Shown piece by piece: positions 8,531 to 17,292 of a DNA stretch of 32,896 nt. The stretch comes from an uncultured Bacillota bacterium (GTDB taxonomy: Bacteria; Bacillota; Clostridia; Christensenellales; UBA1242): positions 1-32,896 of the forward strand of contig CASFYE010000001.1 in NCBI GenBank assembly GCA_949298925.1, read 5' to 3'. The notes beneath the pieces were generated by a model, which was given only the letters and a program-made list of their open reading frames with translations, searched no databases and had not been told where the DNA came from. The first letter of the stretch is position 1, and every line of letters starts with the position of its first letter. The position numbers and the translations under genes were made by a program.

Positions 8531-9952
8531 TTATTTAAAATTGTCAGGAAGGTCATTCTCAAACAAAACAACACTTCCTTTTTGTAATATTCTATGCAAA
8601 ATGTCAATTTGCGATAGCCTGTTTTTAGCAAAGTGAATTTTTGCTTCACTCATGCCACCTGCTTTTGCCCCCATAAATAACGCCGTTTGGTTGGTTTTGT
8701 TCATAATTATAAGTTCATCGCAAACCTTTGCTATCATTTTGCCAAATTTGTAATTGAGCTCATATTGTCTTTCTCCTTGTTCAATAAAGCCCGGTGTAAT
8801 CACTATCTTTTGACCTTTAAACAGACTAAGAGCTTTTAACGCTTGCTCTGCTCCGTTCAAGTTAGAATTATAAGAATCATCAATTATGGTAGAAACTGGC
8901 GTCTCTATGATTTGCAATCTATGCGGAAAAGGTTTTAACTCTTTTGCGACTTTTGCTATTGTTTGTTCGTCAACTCCCAACAAATATGCCATAGTGGAAG
9001 CCAAAACAAAATCGTTTAACAACAATTCTCCAATTATGCTAGTTTTTATTTCTACGGTTTTAGGTCCAAGATGCAGTTTAAATGTGCAACCTGAAGATGT
9101 CGCCGACAAATCCTCTATGTAAGAAAAATCATTTTTTCTTAAACAGTTTTTTTTCTCACCTGTATATTTTTGTGCTAGCTCGCAAGTTGATTCGTTTGAA
9201 CAATCAAACACTATAAAACCACCATTGCACATATGCTCACATAATTCATATTTGGTCTTTTTTATTTCATCAATGCTTTTAAATGTTTCCAAATGCTGTT
9301 CGCCAACAGCAGTCATAATACCATAGTTTGGCTTTAACATTTGCATCAGCACGGCTATGTCGCCTCTTTTGCGTGCCCCCATTTCAACAATCAAAATTTC
9401 GTCATCATTTTTAAGAAATTCAATAGCAGTTTTGCACAATCCCATAGGCGTATTGTAATTTTTGGGAGTTGGACAAACGCAATAGCGCTCTTTCAGTATT
9501 TGATAAAGAAAATTTTTTGTCGATGTCTTACCAAAGCTTCCTGTTATTGCTATTTTAATTCCACGAAAATTTTTTAAAATCTTTTTAGCTTTATTTACAT
9601 AACATTTTTTGATTAGATTTTCAATTGGCAATAATATAATTGCACACAACAAAAACAATGCTTGCGCTATTATCAACTCAACCACCATGCAAATTGCAAT
9701 GATCCAAAACTCTTCAATTAACAAAAAAATCAAAAAATTTAAAAGCAAAAGCAGTAAAAAGTACGTAATTAAAGTTCTTAACATTCTTTTGGTAAAAATC
9801 AATCTGTTTTTACCGCCAAATTGTTGAGGCAAATCAAAATAATGCGCAAATTGAAATCTTATGTTATATCCTGATAATTGTAAATTTTTTGCATAGGGAT
9901 ATGAAATTAAAAAGAAAAAGATGCTAAATAAAATTGCAAAAAAAATGTTCAT
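8531..9952 (-). CDS. murF: Membrane-anchored MurF-like ligase (D-Ala-D-Ala adding enzyme)
   Basis: The ligase core has the ATP loop ITGSFGKTSTKNFL (about residues 137-150), KNYNTPMGLC, IVEMGARKRGDI, GEQHLETF, DDSYNSNLNGAEQAL and TPGFIEQGERQYELN. These fit Mur ligases that add D-Ala-D-Ala. The first 130 residues do not match the usual UDP-MurNAc-tripeptide domain. They contain hydrophobic segments at about 1-20, 60-80 and 83-112 with basic stretches between. The enzyme is therefore predicted to be fixed to the membrane, near MraY. No other MurF lies in the window, and ddl is the next gene, so it is probably the functional MurF. ATG 9952 overlaps the hydrolase stop as ATGA and has GGAGG upstream. 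MurT-type ligases are a less likely alternative, as no GatD partner is present. Confidence 0.82.
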   Translation of the reverse strand: MNIFFAILFSIFFFLISYPYAKNLQLSGYNIRFQFAHYFDLPQQFGGKNRLIFTKRMLRTLITYFLLLLLLNFLIFLLIEEFWIIAICMVVELIIAQALFLLCAIILLPIENLIKKCYVNKAKKILKNFRGIKIAITGSFGKTSTKNFLYQILKERYCVCPTPKNYNTPMGLCKTAIEFLKNDDEILIVEMGARKRGDIAVLMQMLKPNYGIMTAVGEQHLETFKSIDEIKKTKYELCEHMCNGGFIVFDCSNESTCELAQKYTGEKKNCLRKNDFSYIEDLSATSSGCTFKLHLGPKTVEIKTSIIGELLLNDFVLASTMAYLLGVDEQTIAKVAKELKPFPHRLQIIETPVSTIIDDSYNSNLNGAEQALKALSLFKGQKIVITPGFIEQGERQYELNYKFGKMIAKVCDELIIMNKTNQTALFMGAKAGGMSEAKIHFAKNRLSQIDILHRILQKGSVVLFENDLPDNFK

Positions 9953-10668
9953 CTCTCCTCCTTTAAAAATTTTGTTAAAAGCTCTGCTACTTTAATTGGC
10001 CTATCTTCGTAACAAAAGTGTCCGGCGTGGTCTACAATCTCCAATTTTGAATTTTTTATTAACTTATTCAATCGGTACGCCATATAAAGAGGAGTCACAT
10101 CGTCCTGCTTGCCAAATATAATCAAAGTTCGAGCTTTTATTTGAAAGCAGTATTCTTCTAAAAATGTGTTCACTACGTTCACAAACGTAGATCGGCATTT
10201 AGGACTTAATGCGCGGTAATCACTTGAACCAGCATTTGGTTGTAAAATATTCAAAAATTTAAAAACTTTATATTTTAAAACATTAAAGTAATATTTTAAC
10301 TTTCTTCTTGGTTTCATGCCTGCGCTGTCAATCAAAACAAGTTTTGTTATTAGCTGTGGGCACAATGACGCAACAACAATTCCCACTCTTCCGCCAAATG
10401 AATGACCAATTAAACTGCAAGATTTGATGTTTAAATGTTCACATAATGATATGACCATGTTTGCATATGTATAAATAGTCCAATTTTTTGGTAATTCGCT
10501 TTGCCCAAATGGTGGGAAATCAATTGTCAGCCATCTAAAATGATTTAATTTGGATTGAACACATTCAAAAGCATCACCATTTTGGCTCCAACCATGTAAA
10601 AATAGGCAAACCTTTCCTTTGCCTGCCAATTTATAATGAATTTTAACACCGCAATAAATGAAAAACAC
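9949..10668 (-). CDS. Alpha/beta-fold hydrolase, first gene of the mur operon
   Basis: This 239-residue soluble hydrolase has an oxyanion-loop motif (FLHGWSQNG), the nucleophile elbow GHSFGG, the acid in FGKQDDVTP and the histidine in DHAGHFCYED, so the catalytic triad is complete. A basic, aromatic cap region (KPRRKLKYYFNVLKYKVFKF) lies between the core strands. Substrate cannot be assigned; the fold covers esterases, lipases and C-C hydrolases. Its stop overlaps the murF start (ATGA), which suggests coupled expression and perhaps a role linked to envelope precursors. The start is GTG 10668. No clear ribosome-binding site precedes it, so the start is uncertain. It is divergent from spoVG across about 127 nt. 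Confidence 0.82.
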   Translation of the reverse strand: MFFIYCGVKIHYKLAGKGKVCLFLHGWSQNGDAFECVQSKLNHFRWLTIDFPPFGQSELPKNWTIYTYANMVISLCEHLNIKSCSLIGHSFGGRVGIVVASLCPQLITKLVLIDSAGMKPRRKLKYYFNVLKYKVFKFLNILQPNAGSSDYRALSPKCRSTFVNVVNTFLEEYCFQIKARTLIIFGKQDDVTPLYMAYRLNKLIKNSKLEIVDHAGHFCYEDRPIKVAELLTKFLKEER

Positions 10669-10721
10669 ATGATTATTTATGATTTACAACCTTTTGTTGC
10701 CACTTTCATGTAAAAAACATT

Positions 10722-10749
10722 TTGTTTTTTTAGAAAAGTTTGTTAAAAT
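10722..10749 (+). promoter_or_regulatory. Possible spoVG promoter
   Basis: TTGTTT (10722-10727), a 16-nt spacer and TAAAAT (10744-10749) precede spoVG by about 46 nt. The match is weak. In Bacillus spoVG is read by sigma-H, whose motif I could not place confidently here. Confidence 0.3.
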
Positions 10750-10795
10750 ACTTCCAAGGTTAAAAACCAAAATTAAAAAAGGAAGGTATACTCAC

Positions 10796-11065
10796 TTGAA
10801 AATCACAGACGTTAGACTTAGATTAGTAACAAAGGACGATTCAAAATTAAAAGGAGTTGCTTCAATAACGATTGATGACTGTTTTGCAGTTCATGACATA
10901 AAAGTTATTGATGGAAAAGATGGCCTTTTCATCTCAATGCCAAACAGAAAAAGACCAGATGGTGAATACAACGACATCGCCCATCCAACAAACACTGAAA
11001 CAAGAGAAGCAATAAAAAACGCTGTATTATCCGCTTACGAAAAAGAATTAAACAAAGCTGAATAA
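10796..11065 (+). CDS. spoVG: Septation/RNA-binding regulator SpoVG
   Basis: SpoVG is a small conserved nucleic-acid-binding protein that affects septation, sporulation and many envelope genes. The 89-residue product starts LKITDVRLRLV and carries the family signatures GVASITIDDCFAVHDIKV and FISMPNRKRPDGEYNDIAHP. The start is TTG 10796, with GGAAGG 9 nt upstream. A longer in-frame ATG (10679) would add 39 residues with no family match. The length is usual for the family. It stands alone and is followed by a bidirectional terminator shared with the opposing GLUG protein gene. Confidence 0.95.
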   Translation: MKITDVRLRLVTKDDSKLKGVASITIDDCFAVHDIKVIDGKDGLFISMPNRKRPDGEYNDIAHPTNTETREAIKNAVLSAYEKELNKAE

Positions 11066-11124
11066 TTTTAAAAGCATTTTCTAGTTTATTGTGGCAAAAC
11101 TTAGCTTGCTTACCTTTATAGTGT

Positions 11125-11157
11125 AAAAAAAAGACTCTTTCACGAGTCTTTTTTTAT
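11125..11157. terminator. Bidirectional intrinsic terminator between spoVG and the GLUG protein gene
   Basis: The stem AAGACTC/GAGTCTT (11131-11137 and 11144-11150) has a 6-nt loop. It is flanked by an A run on the left and a T run on the right, so it can work for both convergent genes. Confidence 0.85.
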
Positions 11158-11179
11158 TATATTACACTATTTCATCGTT

Positions 11180-14100
11180 TTAAATAATTTCTTCTGATTC
11201 TTCTAAATTTTCTTCGCCTGTTGTTTGATCAACATCATCTAAATCATCATTTGGAGTTTGATCTGTAACTGTTGTGTCACCGTCAGAAACATCTTCGTCT
11301 GGTGTTTCTGGATTTGTAACTTCCCCACCCGGTGTTTCGCCTGGATTAGTCACATCGCCACCTGGTGTTTCGTCTGGATTTGTAACATCTTCACCCGGTG
11401 TTTGATTTTGATCTGGGTTTGTGTCACCAGCTGAGGAATCTCCATCAGGCGATGGATTTGGTTCAGTGGTCTGTTCTCCGCTTTGATCAGCCTGAGCTGT
11501 TCTTACCTGCACTGCATATCCGACAGCATTCACCGGCAAAACATAGTTACCTGTTGCGATTCCATCTGTCGAACTTATGCTCCATATTTTATCATCAAAA
11601 CCAACTGATGTAAGGGCGCTACCAGTACCTGAAACTTCCGAGCTTGCAGCTAAAATGCCGTCAGTTTCTGCCCCCTTGAAGCCCTTCCACCACCAAACAA
11701 AATATGCTTGCATCTCTGCGTTTGTCCCATTGATTGTGACATAAGGAGCCAAATTGCCATTGACCATACCGGTTTGTAAATAGAGTGGAAACATTTCTAA
11801 TATATCCGATATATTTATGTTAGAACCAGATTGATTGTCATTTGATGTGGTAGTTACGCTTCCGACAATTATACAATTCTTAATTGTTCCAAATTTATCA
11901 CTACTAAGTCTAAAAGCGGACAATGTTTCAGCATAAGTTTTCCCTTGCCCAGAAAACGCCACGTCGATGTAACTCTTTTCAATCAAAGCACCTTTTCGCA
12001 GATAAACAACCATGCCTGCCTGCACATTTTCTCCTTTTATTGTCCCCGCAGACATACAATTTTTAATAGTTCCATTAAGAGTGCATGCAAATCCTCCCGA
12101 GTAATCCCCAACGATTTCCACAGTTTGATCAAGATAACTTTCTTCAATAGCACCATTTACAATTCCTGCAAAACCACCAACAGTTGTAGCATTTATGGTG
12201 ATAACCTTAGCAGAAGAATATTTGATGCTGGTTTCTTCTCCAACGAAACCAGCAATTGCTCCGGCTACAACATTTTGATTTTCACGTCTAAATTGTATGT
12301 TGTTCGCCGTATCTCCGACAACAGAACTTTCAATTTTGCTACCTGCTTCGGCTTGATAGCCAACAATTCCTCCGGCATATGCCACTCCGCTATATAAGTC
12401 AGCTGAAATTGTAAGGTTTTTGTCTACCCAAACAGATTTGATTGCACCAAGATTTAGCCCTGTCGCTCCTCCGACATACAATGTGTCATTTTGTTCTGCA
12501 ACTGGTGCCACAATCGAAATACTCCCAGCATAACCAGATTCTATCGTTCCGACGTTTTTGCCAACATATCCGCCAATATACATAACGGAACTGTTTTCTT
12601 CTTTGATTATGATATTCCCATCTGTCCCAACCAATTTTTGTGTTAAAAATTCGGTGTCAGCAAATATATCAACAACATTTATCGGCTCGTAAGTAGGAGC
12701 AACGGGTTGCTGATCATTATTAGAAGAATCACCTTCATTTGTAGAGCCTTCTTCATCTATTATCCCCTCGTCTTGCTCGCTATCGTCTTCATTTCCACCA
12801 TCTGTTGAACTGTTTGTCATTTTAATGCTAGTAGTATTCAATGAGCCAGAAAGTGATGAATCATCTTCCGAAGAAATATAATAAAGTGTTTCGTTATAAA
12901 CATTGTATCCGTTAATAACAAACAAAGCATTACCATTTGCATCCACAATGGCTCCAGCATTCGCCAAAGGCGAATAAAAATCTCCACTTTTTTCATACAA
13001 ATCATATGGAAGCGAATATAACATGTTTATATTGCAATTTAAAATTGCGCCACTGTTATAGCCTGCTATTACGCCAATGTATTTTTCACCGGTTAAATTA
13101 AAATTAACAACCGTGCAATTTTCTATCGTCGCGCCATCATTAAACCCAACAATACCACCGGTCACTGCGCCTCCATCGACCGTAAGGCTGTAAACATAAA
13201 GCCCCTGGATCTTTGTTGTTATACCTGCCGTATAAGCAAATATTCCAGCATAATCGTCGTTGCTGTCAATATTCACATTTCTTAAAACAATCAAACCACT
13301 GTCTTCAGTTAAAATTTGTCCCATAAAAGGATTTGTTTTTGTTCCTATTGGCGTCCAATTCTCATTTTTAAAGTTTATAGTAATTACTTCTGAAACAATA
13401 TATGTCGTATTCGAAGATGGATTTTGGCGCATTTGATTAAATGCAACTTTCAACTCTTCTGCAGTCGTGATTTCAAAAGTCTCACCATTTAGTGGGAATT
13501 GTTGGTATTCCGCATTCTTGTTTATAAAAATTTCGTTTTGAGAAATAACCCACACAGTGCCACCGTCCACGTCTGTGCCAACGTTCCATGTGCTTCCTGT
13601 GCATGTTGTGTATATCTGAGAATTTGTAGTGTCAGCTTGCGATATTTGGTTGACATAATATCGTGCTTGAGAAGGGTCTTCGTTTGATATTTTTGCTGTA
13701 TCTAAGTGAATGTAATAAGGTGCAATATCGGATTCAGCTATATAAAGAATCATATTGTAATTACCACGCGCATTGTAAACATCGCTTATTCCATAATATG
13801 CTCCAAACACTCCTCTAACTTTTGACGTAGTGTTTCTAACTCCAGAGATATAAACAAGACAATTTGCAACATAACTGTCATAGGCTTCACCATCGACAAT
13901 ATCACAATTCGAAATTCCAGCAACACCACCGAAGTAAGAATAAGTGTCATCAGCGCCATCTTTAACGGCAATATTTAGTTCTCTTGTTCTTATTTTGCAG
14001 TTGAACACGACACCACCGTCGTTATAACCAACAGCCCCACCGGCAACCCACTTAGATGTGATTGAAACATCAGATGTGCACATGTTTATTTGTGCATAAT

Positions 14101-14926
14101 TCGAGCTTCCAGCTTCATGCTTATTTAGTCCGCAAATTCCTCCGGTAAAAGCCATATCTTGTTGATCATTGACAACTTTGCTGTTTTTAATTTCACATTT
14201 GCCAATCAAACCATAATTAACACCAGCGATCACACCGGCATAATTGTATTCTCCTGAAACGGTTATGTTTTCAAAAATGACATTTTCAACTCTCCCCATA
14301 CTGCCAATTCCAACAAAAAATCCGCCAACTGCAATATCATCAACATATTTTTGTTGATTAATTTGTGCGTTCTTTATTGCATAAGAATTATTGCCCCCGC
14401 TAAACGAACCTGTAAACAAGGACAAGCTAACTTTGCCATTTTCGACGTTCGCTCCAATTGGAAGCATTTCGCCATTGACATCTATATCATTGGTGAGTTG
14501 ATAACAATCGGAAAGAGCCCAATCTCCCTTTCCTACTTTATTAAGATCTTCGATGTTTCTTATGTACCATGGCGACAAAGCGGACCCATTCCCCACATAA
14601 CATGACACATCAAAACTAGCATAATCTTCATTTGTTGAAGTAAATTTTATAGTTACAATGCCTGCTTCGTTAGCTGTGATTGTCCACTTGTCTAAATCTA
14701 CAACAATATCAAAATCACTTTGAATATTGTAAGTAAAATCAGTGTGTGGTGATGGATTTTTATATTCAAGTGGTATAGGCAACGTTTCACCTATATTCAT
14801 ATAATAAACAGAATCATCTGCTATTGTTGGTGTAATTTCTTCGTCATTTCTAACGACATAATAAATTGCGATTCCACAGGTTACAACCACAATTGCAACC
14901 ATAATATACATAAGAAGCTTTTTCAT
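11180..14926 (-). CDS. Large GLUG-repeat surface protein with N-terminal membrane anchor
   Basis: This 1248-residue protein has a basic start and a hydrophobic helix (about residues 3-25), then an Ig-like segment. A start of GLUG-type beta-helix follows (SPWYIRNIEDLNKVGKGDW, LTNDIDVNG), then many degenerate repeats of the form GGIxGxNxGxIxNC spread over most of the length. The tail is rich in Asp, Glu, Thr and Pro with tandem 11-residue units (TPGGDVTNPDE) and has no LPXTG motif. It is therefore probably held by its N-terminal helix and displayed outside, perhaps as an adhesin. Function is unknown. Start ATG 14926 is set by GGAGG 4 nt upstream. An in-frame ATG at 14953 lies between the -35 and -10 boxes of its promoter and cannot be transcribed. 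It forms a single-gene unit. Confidence 0.88.
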   Translation of the reverse strand: MKKLLMYIMVAIVVVTCGIAIYYVVRNDEEITPTIADDSVYYMNIGETLPIPLEYKNPSPHTDFTYNIQSDFDIVVDLDKWTITANEAGIVTIKFTSTNEDYASFDVSCYVGNGSALSPWYIRNIEDLNKVGKGDWALSDCYQLTNDIDVNGEMLPIGANVENGKVSLSLFTGSFSGGNNSYAIKNAQINQQKYVDDIAVGGFFVGIGSMGRVENVIFENITVSGEYNYAGVIAGVNYGLIGKCEIKNSKVVNDQQDMAFTGGICGLNKHEAGSSNYAQINMCTSDVSITSKWVAGGAVGYNDGGVVFNCKIRTRELNIAVKDGADDTYSYFGGVAGISNCDIVDGEAYDSYVANCLVYISGVRNTTSKVRGVFGAYYGISDVYNARGNYNMILYIAESDIAPYYIHLDTAKISNEDPSQARYYVNQISQADTTNSQIYTTCTGSTWNVGTDVDGGTVWVISQNEIFINKNAEYQQFPLNGETFEITTAEELKVAFNQMRQNPSSNTTYIVSEVITINFKNENWTPIGTKTNPFMGQILTEDSGLIVLRNVNIDSNDDYAGIFAYTAGITTKIQGLYVYSLTVDGGAVTGGIVGFNDGATIENCTVVNFNLTGEKYIGVIAGYNSGAILNCNINMLYSLPYDLYEKSGDFYSPLANAGAIVDANGNALFVINGYNVYNETLYYISSEDDSSLSGSLNTTSIKMTNSSTDGGNEDDSEQDEGIIDEEGSTNEGDSSNNDQQPVAPTYEPINVVDIFADTEFLTQKLVGTDGNIIIKEENSSVMYIGGYVGKNVGTIESGYAGSISIVAPVAEQNDTLYVGGATGLNLGAIKSVWVDKNLTISADLYSGVAYAGGIVGYQAEAGSKIESSVVGDTANNIQFRRENQNVVAGAIAGFVGEETSIKYSSAKVITINATTVGGFAGIVNGAIEESYLDQTVEIVGDYSGGFACTLNGTIKNCMSAGTIKGENVQAGMVVYLRKGALIEKSYIDVAFSGQGKTYAETLSAFRLSSDKFGTIKNCIIVGSVTTTSNDNQSGSNINISDILEMFPLYLQTGMVNGNLAPYVTINGTNAEMQAYFVWWWKGFKGAETDGILAASSEVSGTGSALTSVGFDDKIWSISSTDGIATGNYVLPVNAVGYAVQVRTAQADQSGEQTTEPNPSPDGDSSAGDTNPDQNQTPGEDVTNPDETPGGDVTNPGETPGGEVTNPETPDEDVSDGDTTVTDQTPNDDLDDVDQTTGEENLEESEEII
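11301..11423 (-). repeat. Tandem 33-bp repeats encoding the acidic Pro/Thr tail
   Basis: Units beginning GGTGTTT (plus strand) start at 11301, 11331, 11364 and 11397. Two are exactly 33 bp, one is 30 bp and the last is degenerate. They encode 11-residue TPGG/NPDE repeats near the C-terminus of the GLUG protein. Such in-frame repeats can vary in copy number by slippage. Confidence 0.8.
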
Positions 14927-14941
14927 AAATCCTCCAACAAG

Positions 14942-14970
14942 ATTATAACTCATCTTGATGGCTTTGTCAA
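14942..14970 (-). promoter_or_regulatory. Perfect consensus sigma-A promoter of the GLUG protein gene
   Basis: On the minus strand TTGACA (14965-14970), a 17-nt spacer and TATAAT (14942-14947) match the vegetative consensus in all 12 positions. The predicted start is about 7 nt on, which leaves a leader of only about 10 nt that is essentially GGAGG plus the start codon spacing. Confidence 0.88.
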
Positions 14971-15153
14971 TACCGATTTTTTAAACTTCTCGCAATTTAT
15001 GAAATCGTTTTAAGTTTTTTTAAAAAATTTTTGTGATAATTTAGAGATTTTAGAACCTAATTTTTAAATCATAACTAAACTTATATTTGTATGTGTTATA
15101 CTCAAACAAGAAAGTTGTTCAAATAAAGCAAAAAATTATAAACGAATATACAA

Positions 15154-15181
15154 AAAAGCATATCGTAATTGATATGCTTTT
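15154..15181. terminator. Terminator after ypeB
   Basis: The stem GCATATC/GATATGC has a 6-nt loop and A/T runs on both sides (15154-15164 and 15171-15181). It lies just after the ypeB stop on the minus strand. The remaining space to the GLUG gene (14971-15153) holds nothing recognisable. Confidence 0.85.
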
Positions 15182-15184
15182 GTT

Positions 15185-16570
15185 TTATAAAAGTTTATTT
15201 CCATCAGCTGTTTTTACTACTTTTAAAACATTCTCTTCCTCACCTGTTGTGGCATTGAGATAGAAATAATAAGTGGACGCATCTTTTTCACATTCATATT
15301 CAAAACAAATTATTTCTTTATTGTAATCTATTGGCGCGAGAACAGTTCGCATGTTTTTTACGACCATTTGACTAGGCAATTTGTTTTTAAACGCATTTGG
15401 TGCTAGCTTCGGCGCTGACAGGTTGCGCTCTGTGTGGTTCATAAAGTAGCTTGTCGCATCATATCCAATAACTGTTCCACTTCCAAGGTCAACCTTGACT
15501 TTAACGAGGTCAGGATATAAAACAATATTATTTTGTGTTGGAGCCAAATTGAAATACACACAATTATTCAAACTGTCCTTCCACACAACCTGTGGATCGT
15601 TGATGCCGTTTTCTTTTGCAAAATCAACCGCTATCTTTTGCGCAGATTTTTCATCTATATTTTTTTCTCCCGTTTCGCTTCCTCTTCCGCTAACAGTCAA
15701 AACGTGTCCCCCAATCTTAGTCACTTGAACAAACAACTTTTGAGAGTCTGTGTTTACTACATTGTAAGTGAAAGTTTCAAAACGTGAATTTATTTCACCC
15801 GAATAATCGATAGTCGCCACATTTTTAAAACAATTTTCGACCTCTGCCTTACACTCATATTTATCTTTTTGCTCACCAGAAAGACCTCTAACGGTTTTAT
15901 CCAAAGTGGAATCAGAAAATGGACCGTCATAAATCATCACAGGATAATCCATATTGTCACCCTTTATTTTAGACATCTCTATTGTAAAATTGTTGTAGTC
16001 ACCATCCAACATTAAACTTTGATTTAAAATTGAATAATTGTTTTGCACCTTTTTAGAAAATTCATTTATTTGTTTTTTCATATCTTTAATGCTTTTATGA
16101 AGCTCAGCAATCGTGTCGAGATCGGTTTGCTTTAAAGATTTACCTTGCACCAAAGAATCTGCAAGGGTTTGTGAATAACCTCCAAGCTGATTAATAAATT
16201 GCACACTTTTAGAAAGTGAGTTTCTTGAAATTGGCAATCCTGCGATAGCATTTTGCGCAAGCTCTGAATTTGAAGCAATTTCGCTTAACATCTTTTTTTG
16301 ATATGTAGGGCTATTTGATGCAAGCACTTTGCTTAATTTGGTTTCGACATTGTTAACGCTTTCAACCAAATCATACATATTCTTTTGATAAACATTTTCA
16401 AGTTGAACCTCGTAACTCATTCGTTGTGTTTCGCTCGCTCCGAAAGCGACGGCCAAACACACAGTCGAAAGTCCTAAAACTGCTGTCGCGATTGACAAGC
16501 CAATGACCACTTTCTTTGAATATTTTTTTCTCTTTGGCTCACCTGCCAAAACATCTTTCTCTTTTTTCAT
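15185..16570 (-). CDS. ypeB: Germination protein YpeB
   Basis: YpeB is needed for the incorporation and stability of the cortex hydrolase SleB in dormant spores. The 461-residue protein has a cytoplasmic basic N-terminus, one membrane helix (about residues 22-44), a helical region, the family motif YPVMIYDGPFSDS, and PepSY-type domains at the C-terminus. A good ribosome-binding site (AGGAGG) overlaps the end of sleB, 9 nt upstream. The sleB-ypeB pair is conserved in spore formers. Length is normal. A terminator follows directly, so this is the last gene of the unit. Confidence 0.93.
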   Translation of the reverse strand: MKKEKDVLAGEPKRKKYSKKVVIGLSIATAVLGLSTVCLAVAFGASETQRMSYEVQLENVYQKNMYDLVESVNNVETKLSKVLASNSPTYQKKMLSEIASNSELAQNAIAGLPISRNSLSKSVQFINQLGGYSQTLADSLVQGKSLKQTDLDTIAELHKSIKDMKKQINEFSKKVQNNYSILNQSLMLDGDYNNFTIEMSKIKGDNMDYPVMIYDGPFSDSTLDKTVRGLSGEQKDKYECKAEVENCFKNVATIDYSGEINSRFETFTYNVVNTDSQKLFVQVTKIGGHVLTVSGRGSETGEKNIDEKSAQKIAVDFAKENGINDPQVVWKDSLNNCVYFNLAPTQNNIVLYPDLVKVKVDLGSGTVIGYDATSYFMNHTERNLSAPKLAPNAFKNKLPSQMVVKNMRTVLAPIDYNKEIICFEYECEKDASTYYFYLNATTGEEENVLKVVKTADGNKLL

Positions 16571-16579
16571 TTAATCCTC

Positions 16580-17251
16580 CTAAATCGCAAAAACATGCTT
16601 ACCTATTGTAACAACAGTAGTTCTAGAAAATATCCACTCGCTTGTTGCCGTTGTAGGATTGTAATAATAAAGACAACCATATGTAGGATCCCAACCATTC
16701 ATAGCATCTTTTGCAGCGCTGTAAGCGGTACTGTTTGGTTCAAGATTTATTTGGCCATCATGCACCGCAGTAAATGCCCAAGGTTGATAGATCACTTCTG
16801 CTATAGTATTTGGAAATTGTGGACTTTCAACCCTATTTAAAACAACTGCCGCAACAGCAACTTGTCCTTCATATGGCTCGCCTCTTGCCTCTGAATATAC
16901 ACATTTTGCAAGCAAATATAAATCACTTCCAGATTGTGCCACTTCCTCTGAATTTAAAGTAACTCCAAGCACAGATGCAGTTTTTGGTCCGACAATACCA
17001 TCAGCTGTCAGCCCATTTGCTTTTTGAAATGCAATTACTGCGCTTCTTGTCCCTTGGCCATAAACGCCATCGATGCTCCCTTTGTAATAGCCAAGTTCTT
17101 TAAGCTTTTGTTGTATAGCTTTGTTCTCAGAAACAGTTGTAGCCACGCAGACGCTAATCCTATCCGAACAAGTTTGTGTCGTCTTAGCAAATGCAACAGG
17201 TGAAATCAACATGATTGCGCCCAAAGCCAACGACATGATTTTTGTTTTCAT
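16580..17251 (-). CDS. sleB: Spore cortex-lytic enzyme SleB
   Basis: SleB is a lytic transglycosylase that degrades spore cortex at germination. The 223-residue protein has a signal peptide (about residues 1-22, ending AFA), a peptidoglycan-binding domain (about 43-98, with LKELGYYKGSIDGVYGQGT and GIVGPKT) and a C-terminal Hydrolase_2 domain with the catalytic Glu in VYSEARGEPYEGQVAVAAV (E121). The start is ATG 17251 because GGGGG lies 4 nt upstream; a longer frame to 17278 adds no signal sequence. It lies between spoIIR (41 nt) and ypeB (9 nt). The context and YpeB partner make SleB more likely than the related CwlJ, which lacks the binding domain. Confidence 0.93.
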   Translation of the reverse strand: MKTKIMSLALGAIMLISPVAFAKTTQTCSDRISVCVATTVSENKAIQQKLKELGYYKGSIDGVYGQGTRSAVIAFQKANGLTADGIVGPKTASVLGVTLNSEEVAQSGSDLYLLAKCVYSEARGEPYEGQVAVAAVVLNRVESPQFPNTIAEVIYQPWAFTAVHDGQINLEPNSTAYSAAKDAMNGWDPTYGCLYYYNPTTATSEWIFSRTTVVTIGKHVFAI

Positions 17252-17292
17252 TTTACCCCCTTGATTAAGCAATAACACGTAATGCTAAAAAA

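Noticed and set aside
10679..10795. N-terminal extension of SpoVG from the ATG at 10679
   Set aside because: There is no family match, and the TTG at 10796 has a well-spaced GGAAGG and gives the normal SpoVG N-terminus.
11301..11423. Repeat cluster considered as a CRISPR array
   Set aside because: The units are contiguous coding repeats without unique spacers.
14927..14953. Start of the GLUG protein at the ATG at 14953
   Set aside because: This ATG lies between the -35 and -10 boxes of a perfect promoter and upstream of the transcript start.
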